Positions 16,562 through 24,894 of a stretch of DNA of 64,000 bases are shown piece after piece. The notes below the pieces were generated by a model. It was not told the origin of the DNA. It did no database searches and saw only the letters and a list, made by a program, of their open reading frames with translations. The DNA is taken from assembly GCF_023100905.1 (NCBI RefSeq), contig NZ_CP064686.1, positions 2,604,001-2,668,000 on the forward strand, read 5' to 3'. How positions within the stretch are numbered: position 1 is the stretch's first letter; each line of letters begins with the position of its first letter. The position numbers and the translations under genes are program-made. The stretch is from Bradyrhizobium sp. 4 (GTDB lineage: Bacteria > Pseudomonadota > Alphaproteobacteria > Rhizobiales > Xanthobacteraceae).

Positions 16562-16916
16562 GGCTTCGCTCCTTTCGTCTCGGCTTGCAGCAGGCTTGCA
16601 GGGTTTCGACGACAGGTTCGCAGACTTCCGGCCGTCCGCCGCAGCAATCCCGCAGCAGGAAGACCGCGACGTCGCGAAATTCGCCGAGATTGGCGCGGTA
16701 GACGATCGAACGGCTGCGCCGCTCGGAGGTCACCAGCCGCGCGCGCGTCAAGATCGACAGATGCGCCGAGAGCGTGTTTTGAGGGACCTCCAACAGCCGT
16801 GCGAGATCGCCCGCAGCGAGACCATCAGGCTCGTGCCTGACCAGTGCGCGGAAGGCCTCCAGGCGGGTCGATTGGGACAGCGCGGCGAGCGCCATGACGG
16901 CTTCTTCTGTTTCCAT
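16554..16916 (-). CDS. arsR: ArsR family arsenic-responsive repressor (operon with aqpS)
   Basis: A 120-residue winged-helix repressor with the core LSQSTRLEAFRALVRHEPDGL and recognition helix NTLSAHLSILTRARLV. Several Cys pairs lie near the C-terminus (LRDCCGGRPEVCEP and LQACCKP), suggesting an arsenite-binding site of the C-terminal type rather than the classic helix-3 CxC. It starts the operon with aqpS and arsC, with a coding overlap of 8 bases, and probably represses its own promoter at the dyad around its start codon. Confidence 0.9.
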   Translation of the reverse strand: METEEAVMALAALSQSTRLEAFRALVRHEPDGLAAGDLARLLEVPQNTLSAHLSILTRARLVTSERRSRSIVYRANLGEFRDVAVFLLRDCCGGRPEVCEPVVETLQACCKPRRKERSRA

Positions 16917-16934
16917 ATATCCAGACTTATGGAA
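16911..16934. promoter_or_regulatory. ArsR operator candidate at the arsR start
   Basis: Perfect 7-base arms TTCCATA (16911-16917) and TATGGAA (16928-16934) with a 10-base spacer, overlapping the arsR start codon. The dyad and position fit autorepression. Confidence 0.55.
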
Positions 16935-16996
16935 CTAATTGGAGCGCGTCAATCCGGAATTCTTGCCCGTTGGGCGGCCGAGCCGATATTTCGAAG

Positions 16997-17018
16997 ATTC
17001 TAGAAATACGGTTTGACA
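16997..17018 (+). promoter_or_regulatory. operator ATTCTAGAAA plus -35 element
   Basis: ATTCTAGAAA (16997-17006) is one base from the perfect palindrome that recurs before the flavoprotein gene, and it lies next to a consensus -35 TTGACA (17013-17018) for the second arsR gene. The matching -10 is weak (GCATCC near 17036). Confidence 0.5.
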
Positions 17019-17049
17019 ACTTGGCATCCGCAGGCGCATCCTGGCGGTC

Positions 17050-17367
17050 ATGAAGATCGACGACGCAGCAGCACGCCTGGAGGCCCTGGGTAACCGGACC
17101 CGGCTTCAGATCTATCGTGCCCTGGTGCGGGCAGGGCACAAGGGCATGCCCGTGGGTCGCTTGCAGGACAAGCTGAAGATACCGGCATCGACGCTGTCGC
17201 ATCACATCAAGACCCTGGTCTCGGTCGGGCTCGTCAGCCAGGTCCGGGAATCGACGACGCTGATCTGCCACGCAAACTTCGACGCGATGCGGGGTCTGGT
17301 CGATTTCCTGGCGGCGGAGTGCTGCGCAGACGAAGTCGGATGCAAGACGACGCAAACCGCGGCGTGA
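17050..17367 (+). CDS. second ArsR family regulator
   Basis: A 105-residue winged-helix protein with ALGNRTRLQIYRALVRAG and the recognition helix STLSHHIKTLVSVGLV. The C-terminus ECCADEVGC carries three Cys, a plausible arsenite or metal site different in layout from the first ArsR. It reads divergently from the arsR-aqpS-arsC operon and in the same direction as the flavoprotein and MFS genes. The shared palindrome before it and before the flavoprotein suggests it controls that arm. Confidence 0.88.
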   Translation: MKIDDAAARLEALGNRTRLQIYRALVRAGHKGMPVGRLQDKLKIPASTLSHHIKTLVSVGLVSQVRESTTLICHANFDAMRGLVDFLAAECCADEVGCKTTQTAA

Positions 17368-17373
17368 ACGTTT

Positions 17374-17403
17374 TTGGCTAGCGTCTTTCGATGATTCTAG
17401 AAT
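17374..17403 (+). promoter_or_regulatory. promoter with ArsR-type operator
   Basis: A -35 TTGGCT (17374-17379) and -10 TAGAAT (17398-17403) separated by 18 bases; the -10 lies inside the perfect palindrome ATTCTAGAAT (17394-17403). This puts repressor binding directly over the promoter of the flavoprotein gene. Confidence 0.55.
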
Positions 17404-17418
17404 TATGGGAGAAGTCGA

Positions 17419-18783
17419 ATGAACGCAAAAACAATAGCCATCATCGGGGCAGGGCCTGTCGGCCTCGCAGCAGCTGCGCACGTCCTGGAGCGTGGCATGT
17501 CACCCATCGTGCTGGAGGCAGGACCCGAAGCGGGGCATGCGGTTCGCCAGTGGCAGCAGGTCCAGCTCTTCTCGCCGTGGGACTACAATATCGACAAGGC
17601 CGCCGCGCGCATGCTCGCGCCGACGGGATGGAATTCGCCGGACCCGGGCTCCTATCCGACCGGCGGCGAGCTGATCGACCGATATTTGACGCCGCTTGCG
17701 ACGCGAACGCCGTTGCGCGAGGTGATCCGGACATCCAGCCGTGTCACGGCCATCAGCCGCGTCGGCTTCGACAAGGCGAAGACGACGGGGCGTGAGCAGG
17801 CGCCGTTCGAAATCCGCTACCAGAACGGCAAAGGTCCTGAAGTGCTGCGCGCGGATGCCGTGATCGATACATCCGGCACATGGTTCTCGCCCAATCCCGC
17901 CGGTGGTAATGGTCTGCCCGCGATCGGCGAGCGTGAATGCGCCGGCCACATCGCCTATGGCATGCCCGATGTCCGTGGTGTCGGCCGCGCCAGATATGCC
18001 GGGAAGACCGTCGCCGTGCTCGGCGCCGGCCACTCCGCGGTGGGCACGCTGATCGATCTTGTGCGTCTCGCGGACGAGGTGCCGGGGACGCAAGCGATCT
18101 GGCTGTTGCGCGGCGCCGATCCCGCCAAGGCCTTTGGCGGCGGCCGGAATGACAAGCTTGCCGCACGCGGAGAGCTCGGCAGCGCCTTCGCTGCGCTCAT
18201 TGCCGCCGGGAAGATCAAGGTCGAAGCCGAATTCGGCGTCACGCATCTGTCGGACTCCGCAAGCCGCCTCGAGATCGCGGCCGGCTCGGGTTGCGGCGGA
18301 CGGAGCTTGATCGTGGACGAGCTGATCGTCTCGACCGGCTTTCGTCCCGACTTTTCGTTCCTGTCCGAATTGCGCCTGCGGCTCGATCCCGCCATCGAGG
18401 CGCCGGTCGCGCTGGCGCCGCTCATCGATCCCAACGCGCACAGCTGCGGCACGGTGCGCCCGCACGGCGCGCGCGAGCTCTCGCACGACGAGCCGGGCTT
18501 CTACATGGCGGGCATGAAGTCGTATGGCCGCGCGCCGACCTTTCTCATGATGACGGGGTATGAGCAGGTGCGCTCGATTGCGGCCGATCTCGCCGGCGAC
18601 AAGAAAGCCGCCGCAAGGGTGGAGCTCGTGCTGCCGGAGACCGGCGTCTGCACGCGCGGCGGCGTGGAAGCTGCAGGAGCTGGATCAGGATGTTGCGGGC
18701 CGGCGAAGCAGGAACCGACGGCCTGTTGCGCCGACGACGAAGCGGCGAAGAAGGCCGGCGCTTCCGGCTGCGGTTGTTCATGA
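17419..18783 (+). CDS. ArsO-like flavin monooxygenase with Cys-rich tail
   Basis: The 454-residue flavoprotein has an N-terminal FAD-binding GxGxxG motif (IIGAGPVGLAAAAHVLE), a second dinucleotide site AVLGAGHSAVGTL near residue 200 and the FMO-like DELIVSTGFRPDF. It resembles the ArsO-type monooxygenases found in arsenic islands, whose exact reaction is not settled. Unusually, the last 45 residues are rich in Cys (CCGPAKQEPTACC...SGCGCS), which looks like a metal or arsenite binding tail. It lies 52 bases after the second arsR gene. Confidence 0.8.
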   Translation: MNAKTIAIIGAGPVGLAAAAHVLERGMSPIVLEAGPEAGHAVRQWQQVQLFSPWDYNIDKAAARMLAPTGWNSPDPGSYPTGGELIDRYLTPLATRTPLREVIRTSSRVTAISRVGFDKAKTTGREQAPFEIRYQNGKGPEVLRADAVIDTSGTWFSPNPAGGNGLPAIGERECAGHIAYGMPDVRGVGRARYAGKTVAVLGAGHSAVGTLIDLVRLADEVPGTQAIWLLRGADPAKAFGGGRNDKLAARGELGSAFAALIAAGKIKVEAEFGVTHLSDSASRLEIAAGSGCGGRSLIVDELIVSTGFRPDFSFLSELRLRLDPAIEAPVALAPLIDPNAHSCGTVRPHGARELSHDEPGFYMAGMKSYGRAPTFLMMTGYEQVRSIAADLAGDKKAAARVELVLPETGVCTRGGVEAAGAGSGCCGPAKQEPTACCADDEAAKKAGASGCGCS

Positions 18784-18835
18784 ATTTGGGTCTTGCAGGT
18801 GAAGCCGGAGAGTTGCCCATTGTGGTTGGTGCGCC

Positions 18836-20080
18836 GTGTCGGCGTGGGGGCGGGAGGACAGCATTCGTAACTTGAGCGGGCGGTCTCTGATCGCGGTGAT
18901 GTGCATCGGCCAGGTCGGCAATCTGCTGCCGCATGTGACGTTGTCCGCGAATCTGGCGCAGCATCTGATGCCGGCGTGGGGGCTGTCGGCGGCCGAAGGC
19001 GGCTTGATGGCGAGCGGTTATGCGTTCGGCTACATGCTCGCCGTGCCCGTGCTGACGACATTGACCGACCGGATCGACGCACGGCTCGTTCTGCTCTGGG
19101 GTTCTATCGTCAGCGGACTGGCGACCGCAGCGTTCGGAATCTTCGCGCAAGGGTTCTGGTCCGCGATCGCGATCTGGTCCCTGGCAGGGCTCGGATTTGC
19201 CGGCGCCTACATGCCGGGCCTGAAGGCGCTGACGGACCGGCTTCCCCCCGGCGACACCTCGCGCGCCGTCACGCTGTACACGTCGAGCTTCTCGGTCGGC
19301 GTCGGCCTCTCGTTCCTGGTCGCGCAAGTGATCGCCGACCGCTGGGGATGGAGGACCGCCTTCCTTGTCACCGGCTTCGGTCCGATCGCCATGGTCGTCG
19401 CGTGTCTTCTGATGCAGGCGCAGCGGCCCGCGCCGAAGGCGGGACGGCTCTTGAACTTCGCGCCCGTCTTCGCCAACCGCGAGGCGCTCGGATACATCTT
19501 CGGCTACGGCGCTCATTGCTTCGAGCTCTACGGCATCCGCACCTGGCTGGTCGGGTTCTGGACCTTCGTCGTCGCCCACCAAGGCGCGCCGTCGTGGTTG
19601 AGTCCCGTCGTGCTGAGCTTCTGCTTTGCGGTGATCTCGATGCCGGCGAGCATCCTCGGCAACGAGGCCGCGCTGAAGTTCGGCCGCCATCGCGCGATCA
19701 CGGTCGTGATGATCGCGTCGGCCTGCGTCGCGCTCATCATCGGCCTTAACGCGACAGCGCCGGCATGGGTGCTCGCGCTTCTGCTGCTCGGCTACGCTTT
19801 GACCGTGCCGGCGGATTCGGGCGCATTGACCGCCGGCATGTCCGCGGCGGCTGTGTCCGAACATCGCGGCGCGACCCTGGCCCTGCATTCGACGGTCGGC
19901 TTCGGCCTGTCGGCGGTCGGCGCCTGGGGCACCGGCGCCGCGCTCGACGCAGCCGGTGGCCCGCAGAGCGCGACCGGCTGGCTCTTGGCGTTCAGCGTCC
20001 TCGCGGCTGGTATCGCGTTGGGTCCATTCGCGCTGCTGTGGGCGCGGAAAGGCCAGTCTGTTCGGGCGCAGTCGATGTGA
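18836..20080 (+). CDS. MFS transporter in the arsenic island
   Basis: A roughly 414-residue major facilitator with 12 predicted membrane helices and the loop motif DRIDARLVLL between helices 2 and 3. Its place after an arsR and an ArsO-like gene suggests export of an arsenic or antimony compound, as described for ArsK-type MFS proteins; the substrate is inference. The start is uncertain: GTG 18836 has no ribosome-binding site, while TTG 18872 follows GGGAGGA and would shorten the protein by 12 residues. It converges on the fetB-like gene. Confidence 0.78.
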   Translation: MSAWGREDSIRNLSGRSLIAVMCIGQVGNLLPHVTLSANLAQHLMPAWGLSAAEGGLMASGYAFGYMLAVPVLTTLTDRIDARLVLLWGSIVSGLATAAFGIFAQGFWSAIAIWSLAGLGFAGAYMPGLKALTDRLPPGDTSRAVTLYTSSFSVGVGLSFLVAQVIADRWGWRTAFLVTGFGPIAMVVACLLMQAQRPAPKAGRLLNFAPVFANREALGYIFGYGAHCFELYGIRTWLVGFWTFVVAHQGAPSWLSPVVLSFCFAVISMPASILGNEAALKFGRHRAITVVMIASACVALIIGLNATAPAWVLALLLLGYALTVPADSGALTAGMSAAAVSEHRGATLALHSTVGFGLSAVGAWGTGAALDAAGGPQSATGWLLAFSVLAAGIALGPFALLWARKGQSVRAQSM

Positions 20081-20092
20081 GGTCGCGCAATT

Positions 20093-20893
20093 CTACTCGT
20101 CGGTGGAAAATCGATCGAGGCGCAATCGATGCCGATGATCGGTGAGAAGGCGAGCACCTCCCATCACGGCGGCGAGCGTTCCCAATCCCGTGCCGCCGGC
20201 GATCAAGAACATGATCAGGAGTTGATACTTGACGGCGTCAATCGGTTCGACGCCTGCAAGGATTTGACCGGTCATCATCCCCGGCAAAGAGACAAGGCCG
20301 ATCGCAGCCATGCTGTTCATGATTGGCGTGAAGCCGCTTCTCAATGCGTCTCGCAGGACCGGCAGCAACGCCTGATACCGGGTGCCGCCAAGAGCAAGGC
20401 AAGCTTCGATGGCGGCTCGTTCGCGCACCAGTGTATTCGTCAGCACGTCCAGCCCCAGGCTTATTCCTGTCATGGTGTTGCCCAGGATCATGCCCAACAA
20501 TGGCAGCGCATAGCGCGGATGATACCAGGGATCCGGGCGTAGCTCCGTCAGAAGCGCGAACATCGTAACGGTACCGGCCGCGAGCAGCATGCATCCCGCT
20601 CCTAAGCCATAGCTCCAGATACCCGGTAGGCGTCGCTTCTGCCGAGCGACGATTTCCCGTGATGCGAACAGAACCATGACGACGGCGGCGAGGGCGGTCC
20701 AGAGCGGCGAGACCGCGGCAAACAGGAACGTCAATACGTATCCGACGAGCACCAGCTGAACCACCATCCGCACGGTGGCGATGGCCAGCTGCTTTTCAAG
20801 CTTGAGGCGGAGAGCGAGCGAGAGAGCGCCGTCCATGACGACAAGGAGCGCGGGCAGAACCAAGTCGCCGTATGCCAGGTGAATGTAACTCAC
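20093..20893 (-). CDS. FetB-like ABC exporter permease
   Basis: A 266-residue membrane protein of the FetB (YbbM) family with about seven helices and the conserved motifs AIATVRMVVQLVLVGY, LPLLGMILGNTMTG and IGLVSLPGMMTGQILAG. In E. coli FetAB exports iron and protects against oxidative stress. The GTG start overlaps the stop of the ATPase gene by 4 bases. The pair therefore forms one transporter, here accompanied by an ATP-grasp-like gene. Confidence 0.88.
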   Translation of the reverse strand: MSYIHLAYGDLVLPALLVVMDGALSLALRLKLEKQLAIATVRMVVQLVLVGYVLTFLFAAVSPLWTALAAVVMVLFASREIVARQKRRLPGIWSYGLGAGCMLLAAGTVTMFALLTELRPDPWYHPRYALPLLGMILGNTMTGISLGLDVLTNTLVRERAAIEACLALGGTRYQALLPVLRDALRSGFTPIMNSMAAIGLVSLPGMMTGQILAGVEPIDAVKYQLLIMFLIAGGTGLGTLAAVMGGARLLTDHRHRLRLDRFSTDE

Positions 20894-21486
20894 GGCCGAT
20901 TGTCCTCAATTCCGCCCTCGGCATTCATCACAAGGACCCTCGACCCGACGCGGCGGGCCTGGGCGTTGTCGTGAGTGCTCCAGACGACACTCGTTCCATT
21001 CGAAATGCGTTCGGCGATCAAGGATTCCACGGCCGCCGTCGATGCCGAATCGAGGGCCGAAGTCGGCTCGTCCAGGAGAAGAACCCGCGATCGCAGCATC
21101 AGCGCCCGCACCAGCCCCAGCCGTTGTCGCTCGCCGGTCGAAAGTCTCTGGACCGGCCAGGGACCGCAACTGCAGGGCAATCCCAGTCTCGTGACCAGTG
21201 GCAAGGCATCATCCCAGCCGCCGAAGTGATCTTGCACGATGTCTGTCCACCAGCCCGGCTCGGCAGCGAGGTAGGTCACTCGCTTGCGCCAGGCGGGGGC
21301 GGGCATCGCCTCCCTGAGCGTTCCGTCCAGTTTGACCATTCCTTCGTTGGGATCGAGATCCGCGATCGCGCGAAGGAGTTGGGTCTTCCCTACGCCCGAG
21401 GGCCCTTGCAGGGCGACGCATTCGCCGTCCTGCAAGTCGAATGAAACGGAGATGTGCAAGCGCTTGAGCGCGCGGACCGTCAGCAT
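20890..21486 (-). CDS. FetA-like ABC transporter ATP-binding protein
   Basis: The 198-residue ATPase has Walker A GPSGVGKTQLL, the signature LSTGERQRLGLVRAL, Walker B RVLLLDEPTSALD and the switch His in VWSTHDN. Its small size and partner permease fit FetA (YbbL). It begins three bases after the stop of the ATP-grasp-like gene and overlaps the permease gene, so the three are cotranscribed. Confidence 0.9.
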   Translation of the reverse strand: MLTVRALKRLHISVSFDLQDGECVALQGPSGVGKTQLLRAIADLDPNEGMVKLDGTLREAMPAPAWRKRVTYLAAEPGWWTDIVQDHFGGWDDALPLVTRLGLPCSCGPWPVQRLSTGERQRLGLVRALMLRSRVLLLDEPTSALDSASTAAVESLIAERISNGTSVVWSTHDNAQARRVGSRVLVMNAEGGIEDNRP

Positions 21487-21489
21487 GTC

Positions 21490-22524
21490 TCAAAGCTTGC
21501 GCCGGAGCCGATCGGCAACTCGCCTCGCGATCTCCGCCGGCGCCTCGTCCGGATAAGGATGCACCGAGCTGACATTGATCTCACCGAGTACATAGCTGTC
21601 GGTCCCGTCGGCAAGGACCGGGCCAAGCATGAAGTCGGCGTCCCAAATCGCAGGCAGGTCGAGCCGCGGAATATCGAGCAACGACGTCAGCTGCGGCGTC
21701 CACTCGTCTTCCATCAAGCGACGCAGCCGCTGGAAGCGCGGGTCTGCGTTGGACGAATAGAGCCGTGGTCCGGCCTCGGCGCGTGCGGCTGGCGAATCAA
21801 CCAGGGCTTTGACCTTGTGATGGCCGAAGCCGGCACAGCGATCGCCGGCCATGTAGCAACGTACGATGCCCTCGCCCAGGCGAGGCTGGAATGGTTGGTC
21901 GATCACGCTACCGTTCTCGAAATACTCGGCGCAACGACGGAGAAAATCATCCAGCGTCAGTTCCTCGGGCGCGTCCTTGGTCGCGTCCAGCACCTTTATC
22001 ATGGAGGAGGTCGGCAGACTCTCGACCTTCCAGACGCCTTGGCCGCCATTGCCCCGGTTCCGCTTGATCACGCGCGGACCAGCGGCGAGCCGTATCGGCA
22101 ACTCGGCGCGCATCGCCGCAGCGGTTTCATATAGCGCCGTGTCGCTTCCCCAGCCCATCGCACGGGTACGATACAGAACCTCCTTGGTGCCCATCTTGAG
22201 GATGACATCGGGATGGGCACTGACCCACACACCCTGCGCCGCGACGTCCCGCAGCAATGCGTCGAGACCAATGCGACTTCGACCGTCCTGAATGGGGTTA
22301 ACCCAGACCAGCACGCCGTCCACCCCGAGCAATTGTTCACGGACGCCCTCGGCGAAGCCTTCATCATAGATCGCCGGCTGGGCTTCAATGCCGACGGCGG
22401 CGAGCGCTTCGAAAAGCTGCGCGAAGCGGCTGTTTTGCGCCGTCGCATCCCGCCGCGCGGCAGCGTCTCCGCGTGAGAGGATGGCGACGGTATGTTGGTG
22501 AGAAGGGTGTCGTTCGGTGTCCAT
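21490..22524 (-). CDS. Cj0069 family ATP-grasp-like protein
   Basis: The 344-residue protein belongs to the Cj0069 family. It shows an ATP-grasp-like layout: a nucleotide-binding middle part with VIKRNRGNGGQGVWKVE and a C-terminal metal-binding region with VLGEINVSSVHPYPDEAP, the Glu-x-Asn pattern that holds magnesium. Such enzymes ligate a carboxylate to an amine. ATG 22524 is the family start, preceded by TGGAG; an earlier start at 22575 is unlikely. It is the first gene of the operon with the FetAB-like exporter, which raises the idea that it makes or modifies the exported compound. Confidence 0.75.
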   Translation of the reverse strand: MDTERHPSHQHTVAILSRGDAAARRDATAQNSRFAQLFEALAAVGIEAQPAIYDEGFAEGVREQLLGVDGVLVWVNPIQDGRSRIGLDALLRDVAAQGVWVSAHPDVILKMGTKEVLYRTRAMGWGSDTALYETAAAMRAELPIRLAAGPRVIKRNRGNGGQGVWKVESLPTSSMIKVLDATKDAPEELTLDDFLRRCAEYFENGSVIDQPFQPRLGEGIVRCYMAGDRCAGFGHHKVKALVDSPAARAEAGPRLYSSNADPRFQRLRRLMEDEWTPQLTSLLDIPRLDLPAIWDADFMLGPVLADGTDSYVLGEINVSSVHPYPDEAPAEIARRVADRLRRKL

Positions 22525-23018
22525 GCGCAAGCTCCACAAATGGCGTGCTGCGCAGAGCTTGGACCGAGGCCTCACGGGGAGTCTGCTTTGTCCCCACGCA
22601 AAGGACAGTAGCGGGGCCGTCCGCCAGTTTCAAGGCGTGGCCGGCGGGGTTCCGCGGAGCGGTGAACTCTTTGTGACGTTCGCCGGCGGCGTCGGTGCGC
22701 CGCCCAAAGCCTGGGCCCGTTGACAGCTGCCGCCCTCGGGTTTTTACTTGGGGCTCGGGGATGTGCGATCTCCCCGTGAGGCGACATGCCCAAGCATCGC
22801 GTCCTGATCACCAAGGGCGCAGCATGTCATCATACATCCCCGATTTCATCCGTCAGACCGGCTCGACTTTTCGGCACGGCGTCCGCGCCGGTCGCGTCGC
22901 TGTGCACATTAATGCCCGCGGCCTCTTGCGCCTTGTGGGTGTCGCGTAGGGGAAGATCGCGAAACGGACTTCACCTGGGGCAAGAAAACTTGAGGCAGGA
23001 CAAACCAGGAGAATGATC
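22525..23018. other. intergenic region between divergent operons
   Basis: About 490 bases with no convincing gene in any frame. It carries a stem CGGGGA/TCCCCG at about 22755-22775 and the promoters of both flanking operons must lie here. No palindromic iron box (Fur, Irr or RirA type) was recognised upstream of the FetAB operon. Confidence 0.4.
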
Positions 23019-23252
23019 ATGCGAACACGACCAATCTTCCGCACGGTTCTGTTGCTTGCGGTCGCGGGCGGGCTGTCGAGCGCGCACGCCCTGACACAGG
23101 AGGAGCTCGTCGCCAGGATCCAAGCGGCCGGTTACGCGCAAGTCAGCGATATCAAGTCGACGGCCGAAGGCATCACCGCCAAGGCGGTGAAGAACGGCAA
23201 GGCGGTGACGCTCGTCGTCGACAGCAGCGGCCAGGTCAAAGAGCGAAACTGA
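23019..23252 (+). CDS. PepSY domain-containing secreted protein
   Basis: A 77-residue protein with a signal peptide (about 1-25) and one PepSY domain (about 28-77) with LTQEELVARIQAAGYAQVSD and AKAVKNGKAVTLVVDSSG. PepSY modules are periplasmic and often inhibit or assist metallopeptidases or reductases. ATG 23019 sits eight bases after CAGGAG, better spaced than the ATG at 23013. It heads a run of four genes for exported proteins. Confidence 0.85.
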   Translation: MRTRPIFRTVLLLAVAGGLSSAHALTQEELVARIQAAGYAQVSDIKSTAEGITAKAVKNGKAVTLVVDSSGQVKERN

Positions 23253-23269
23253 AGGTGAGGAGTAGCGCG

Positions 23270-24178
23270 ATGAAAAGAATCATCTGGGCCGTGGTCGGCG
23301 TTGGTGTCTGTCTTCTTGCATTTCGCTTCGGCCCCTTCATCCCGGCATATGCTCAGGATGCCGACTGGCAGAAGGTGGACGCGAACCTGGGTCGCAAGCC
23401 CGCCGTCTCGGACGACGTCCGCCGTTACGGCTTTCCCCGCAGCGATCTCTCCGTGACGTTGGATGGGGTTGCGATCAAGCCGGCGCTGGCGCTGGGCGGC
23501 TGGATCGCGTTCAAGCCTGCGCATGGCGGCGCCATGGTCATGGGCGATCTCGTGCTGCTCGAGACCGAGATCAATCCTGTCATGGCGAAGATGATCGCGA
23601 GCGGGCTCGAGATCACCGCCGTGCACAATCATCTGCTGCGTGCGAGCCCGGCCACGTTCTACATGCACGTCGCCGGCCATGGCGATCCCGTCAAATTGGC
23701 CTCGGCGATCCATGATGCGCTGGCCGAAAGCAAGACCCCGCTGACGGTCACGGCGCCGGCGAACCCGCCGCCCGCCATCGACCTCGACACCGCGAAGCTC
23801 GATCAGATCATTGGCGTCAAGGGGCAGGCGAACGGCGGCGTCTACCAGTTCAACGTGAAGCGGCGCGATCCCATCACGGAAGACGGCATGTTGTTGACGC
23901 CCGTCGGCGCGATGGGCGTCGCGATCGCCATCAATTTCCAGCCGACGGGCGCGGGTAGGGCGGCCATCACCGGCGACTTCGTGCTGACCAGCGACGAGGT
24001 AAACCCGGTCATCGTGGCGCTGCGGACGCACGGCATCGAGGTGACCGCGCTGCACAGCCACATGCTGGACGAACAGCCGCGGCTCTTCTTCATGCACTTC
24101 TGGGCCAACGACGATGCCGTCAAACTTGCAGAGGGTCTCCGTGCGGCGCTCGACAAGACGGCGAGCACGAAGGGCTGA
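23270..24178 (+). CDS. DUF1259 (LppY/LpqO-like) secreted protein
   Basis: A 302-residue exported protein with a signal peptide ending near AYAQDADW and two tandem DUF1259 modules (about 30-150 and 165-295); the repeat is visible as ITAVHNHLLRASPATFYMH and VTALHSHMLDEQPRLFFMH. The duplicated His-containing phrases could bind a metal or small ligand. ATG 23270 follows GGTGAGGAGTAGCG. Function unknown; it follows PepSY by 17 bases and is three bases before the next gene. Confidence 0.85.
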   Translation: MKRIIWAVVGVGVCLLAFRFGPFIPAYAQDADWQKVDANLGRKPAVSDDVRRYGFPRSDLSVTLDGVAIKPALALGGWIAFKPAHGGAMVMGDLVLLETEINPVMAKMIASGLEITAVHNHLLRASPATFYMHVAGHGDPVKLASAIHDALAESKTPLTVTAPANPPPAIDLDTAKLDQIIGVKGQANGGVYQFNVKRRDPITEDGMLLTPVGAMGVAIAINFQPTGAGRAAITGDFVLTSDEVNPVIVALRTHGIEVTALHSHMLDEQPRLFFMHFWANDDAVKLAEGLRAALDKTASTKG

Positions 24179-24181
24179 CGC

Positions 24182-24865
24182 ATGGACAAGTACGTGGACA
24201 AGCACCTGGACAAGCTCGTGGGCATGCTTGCGCTGGCATCCATGCTGGCTTTGTTAGTGGGAGGGAACGCCATGGCCGAGACCTTGAATTTCGACAACGC
24301 TGCTGCCGGAACCTCGCCCGACGGATGGACTTTGACGATGACCGGCAAGGGACAGCCGAAATGGACCGTCGAGGCCGAGTCGACGGCGCCAAGCAAGCCG
24401 AACGTCCTCAAGCAATCCGGACGGGCGACGTTTCCCCTCGCCATCAAGCGCGATACGTCCATCCGTGACGGCTTCGTCGAGGTGAAATTCAAGGCCGTCG
24501 CCGGCTCCGAGGATCGCGCGGCGGGAGTTATCTGGCGTGCGAAGGATGCCGACAATTACTACGTGGTCCGCGCGAATGCGCTGGAGGACAATGTCGTGCT
24601 GTACAAGACGGCCAATGGCGTCCGAACATCACTTGAGATCGTGGGTCGCAGAGGCGGCTATGGCGTCAGCGCGCCGGTGTCGTCGGCGCAATGGCACCTG
24701 CTGCGCTGCGACTTCGCAGGAAGTCGGTTCAAGGTGAGCTATGACGGAAAGCAATTGTTCGAGGTGGAAGACGCCACCATTCCGGACGCCGGCATGATCG
24801 GCCTTTGGACCAAGGCAGATAGCGTAACCCTGTTCGATGATCTGACATATGGTGGGATCAAATAG
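24182..24865 (+). CDS. secreted LamG/DUF1080-like beta-sandwich protein
   Basis: A 227-residue exported protein with a signal region ending near NAMAETLNF and a concanavalin-like fold predicted from segments FVEVKFKAVAGSEDRAAGVI, DADNYYVVRANALEDNV and WHLLRCDFAG. This is the pattern of the 3-keto-disaccharide hydrolase-like/DUF1080 families, which bind carbohydrates or serve as structural modules. The N-terminal repeat of DK residues before the hydrophobic segment is odd. It is the third gene of the operon. Confidence 0.7.
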   Translation: MDKYVDKHLDKLVGMLALASMLALLVGGNAMAETLNFDNAAAGTSPDGWTLTMTGKGQPKWTVEAESTAPSKPNVLKQSGRATFPLAIKRDTSIRDGFVEVKFKAVAGSEDRAAGVIWRAKDADNYYVVRANALEDNVVLYKTANGVRTSLEIVGRRGGYGVSAPVSSAQWHLLRCDFAGSRFKVSYDGKQLFEVEDATIPDAGMIGLWTKADSVTLFDDLTYGGIK

Positions 24866-24894
24866 GCGTTTGGTCACCTTTGCCGGAGATTGCC

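Noticed and set aside
22695..23016. Short plus-strand frames before the PepSY gene
   Set aside because: No ribosome-binding sites, no domain-like sequence, frames overlap each other.
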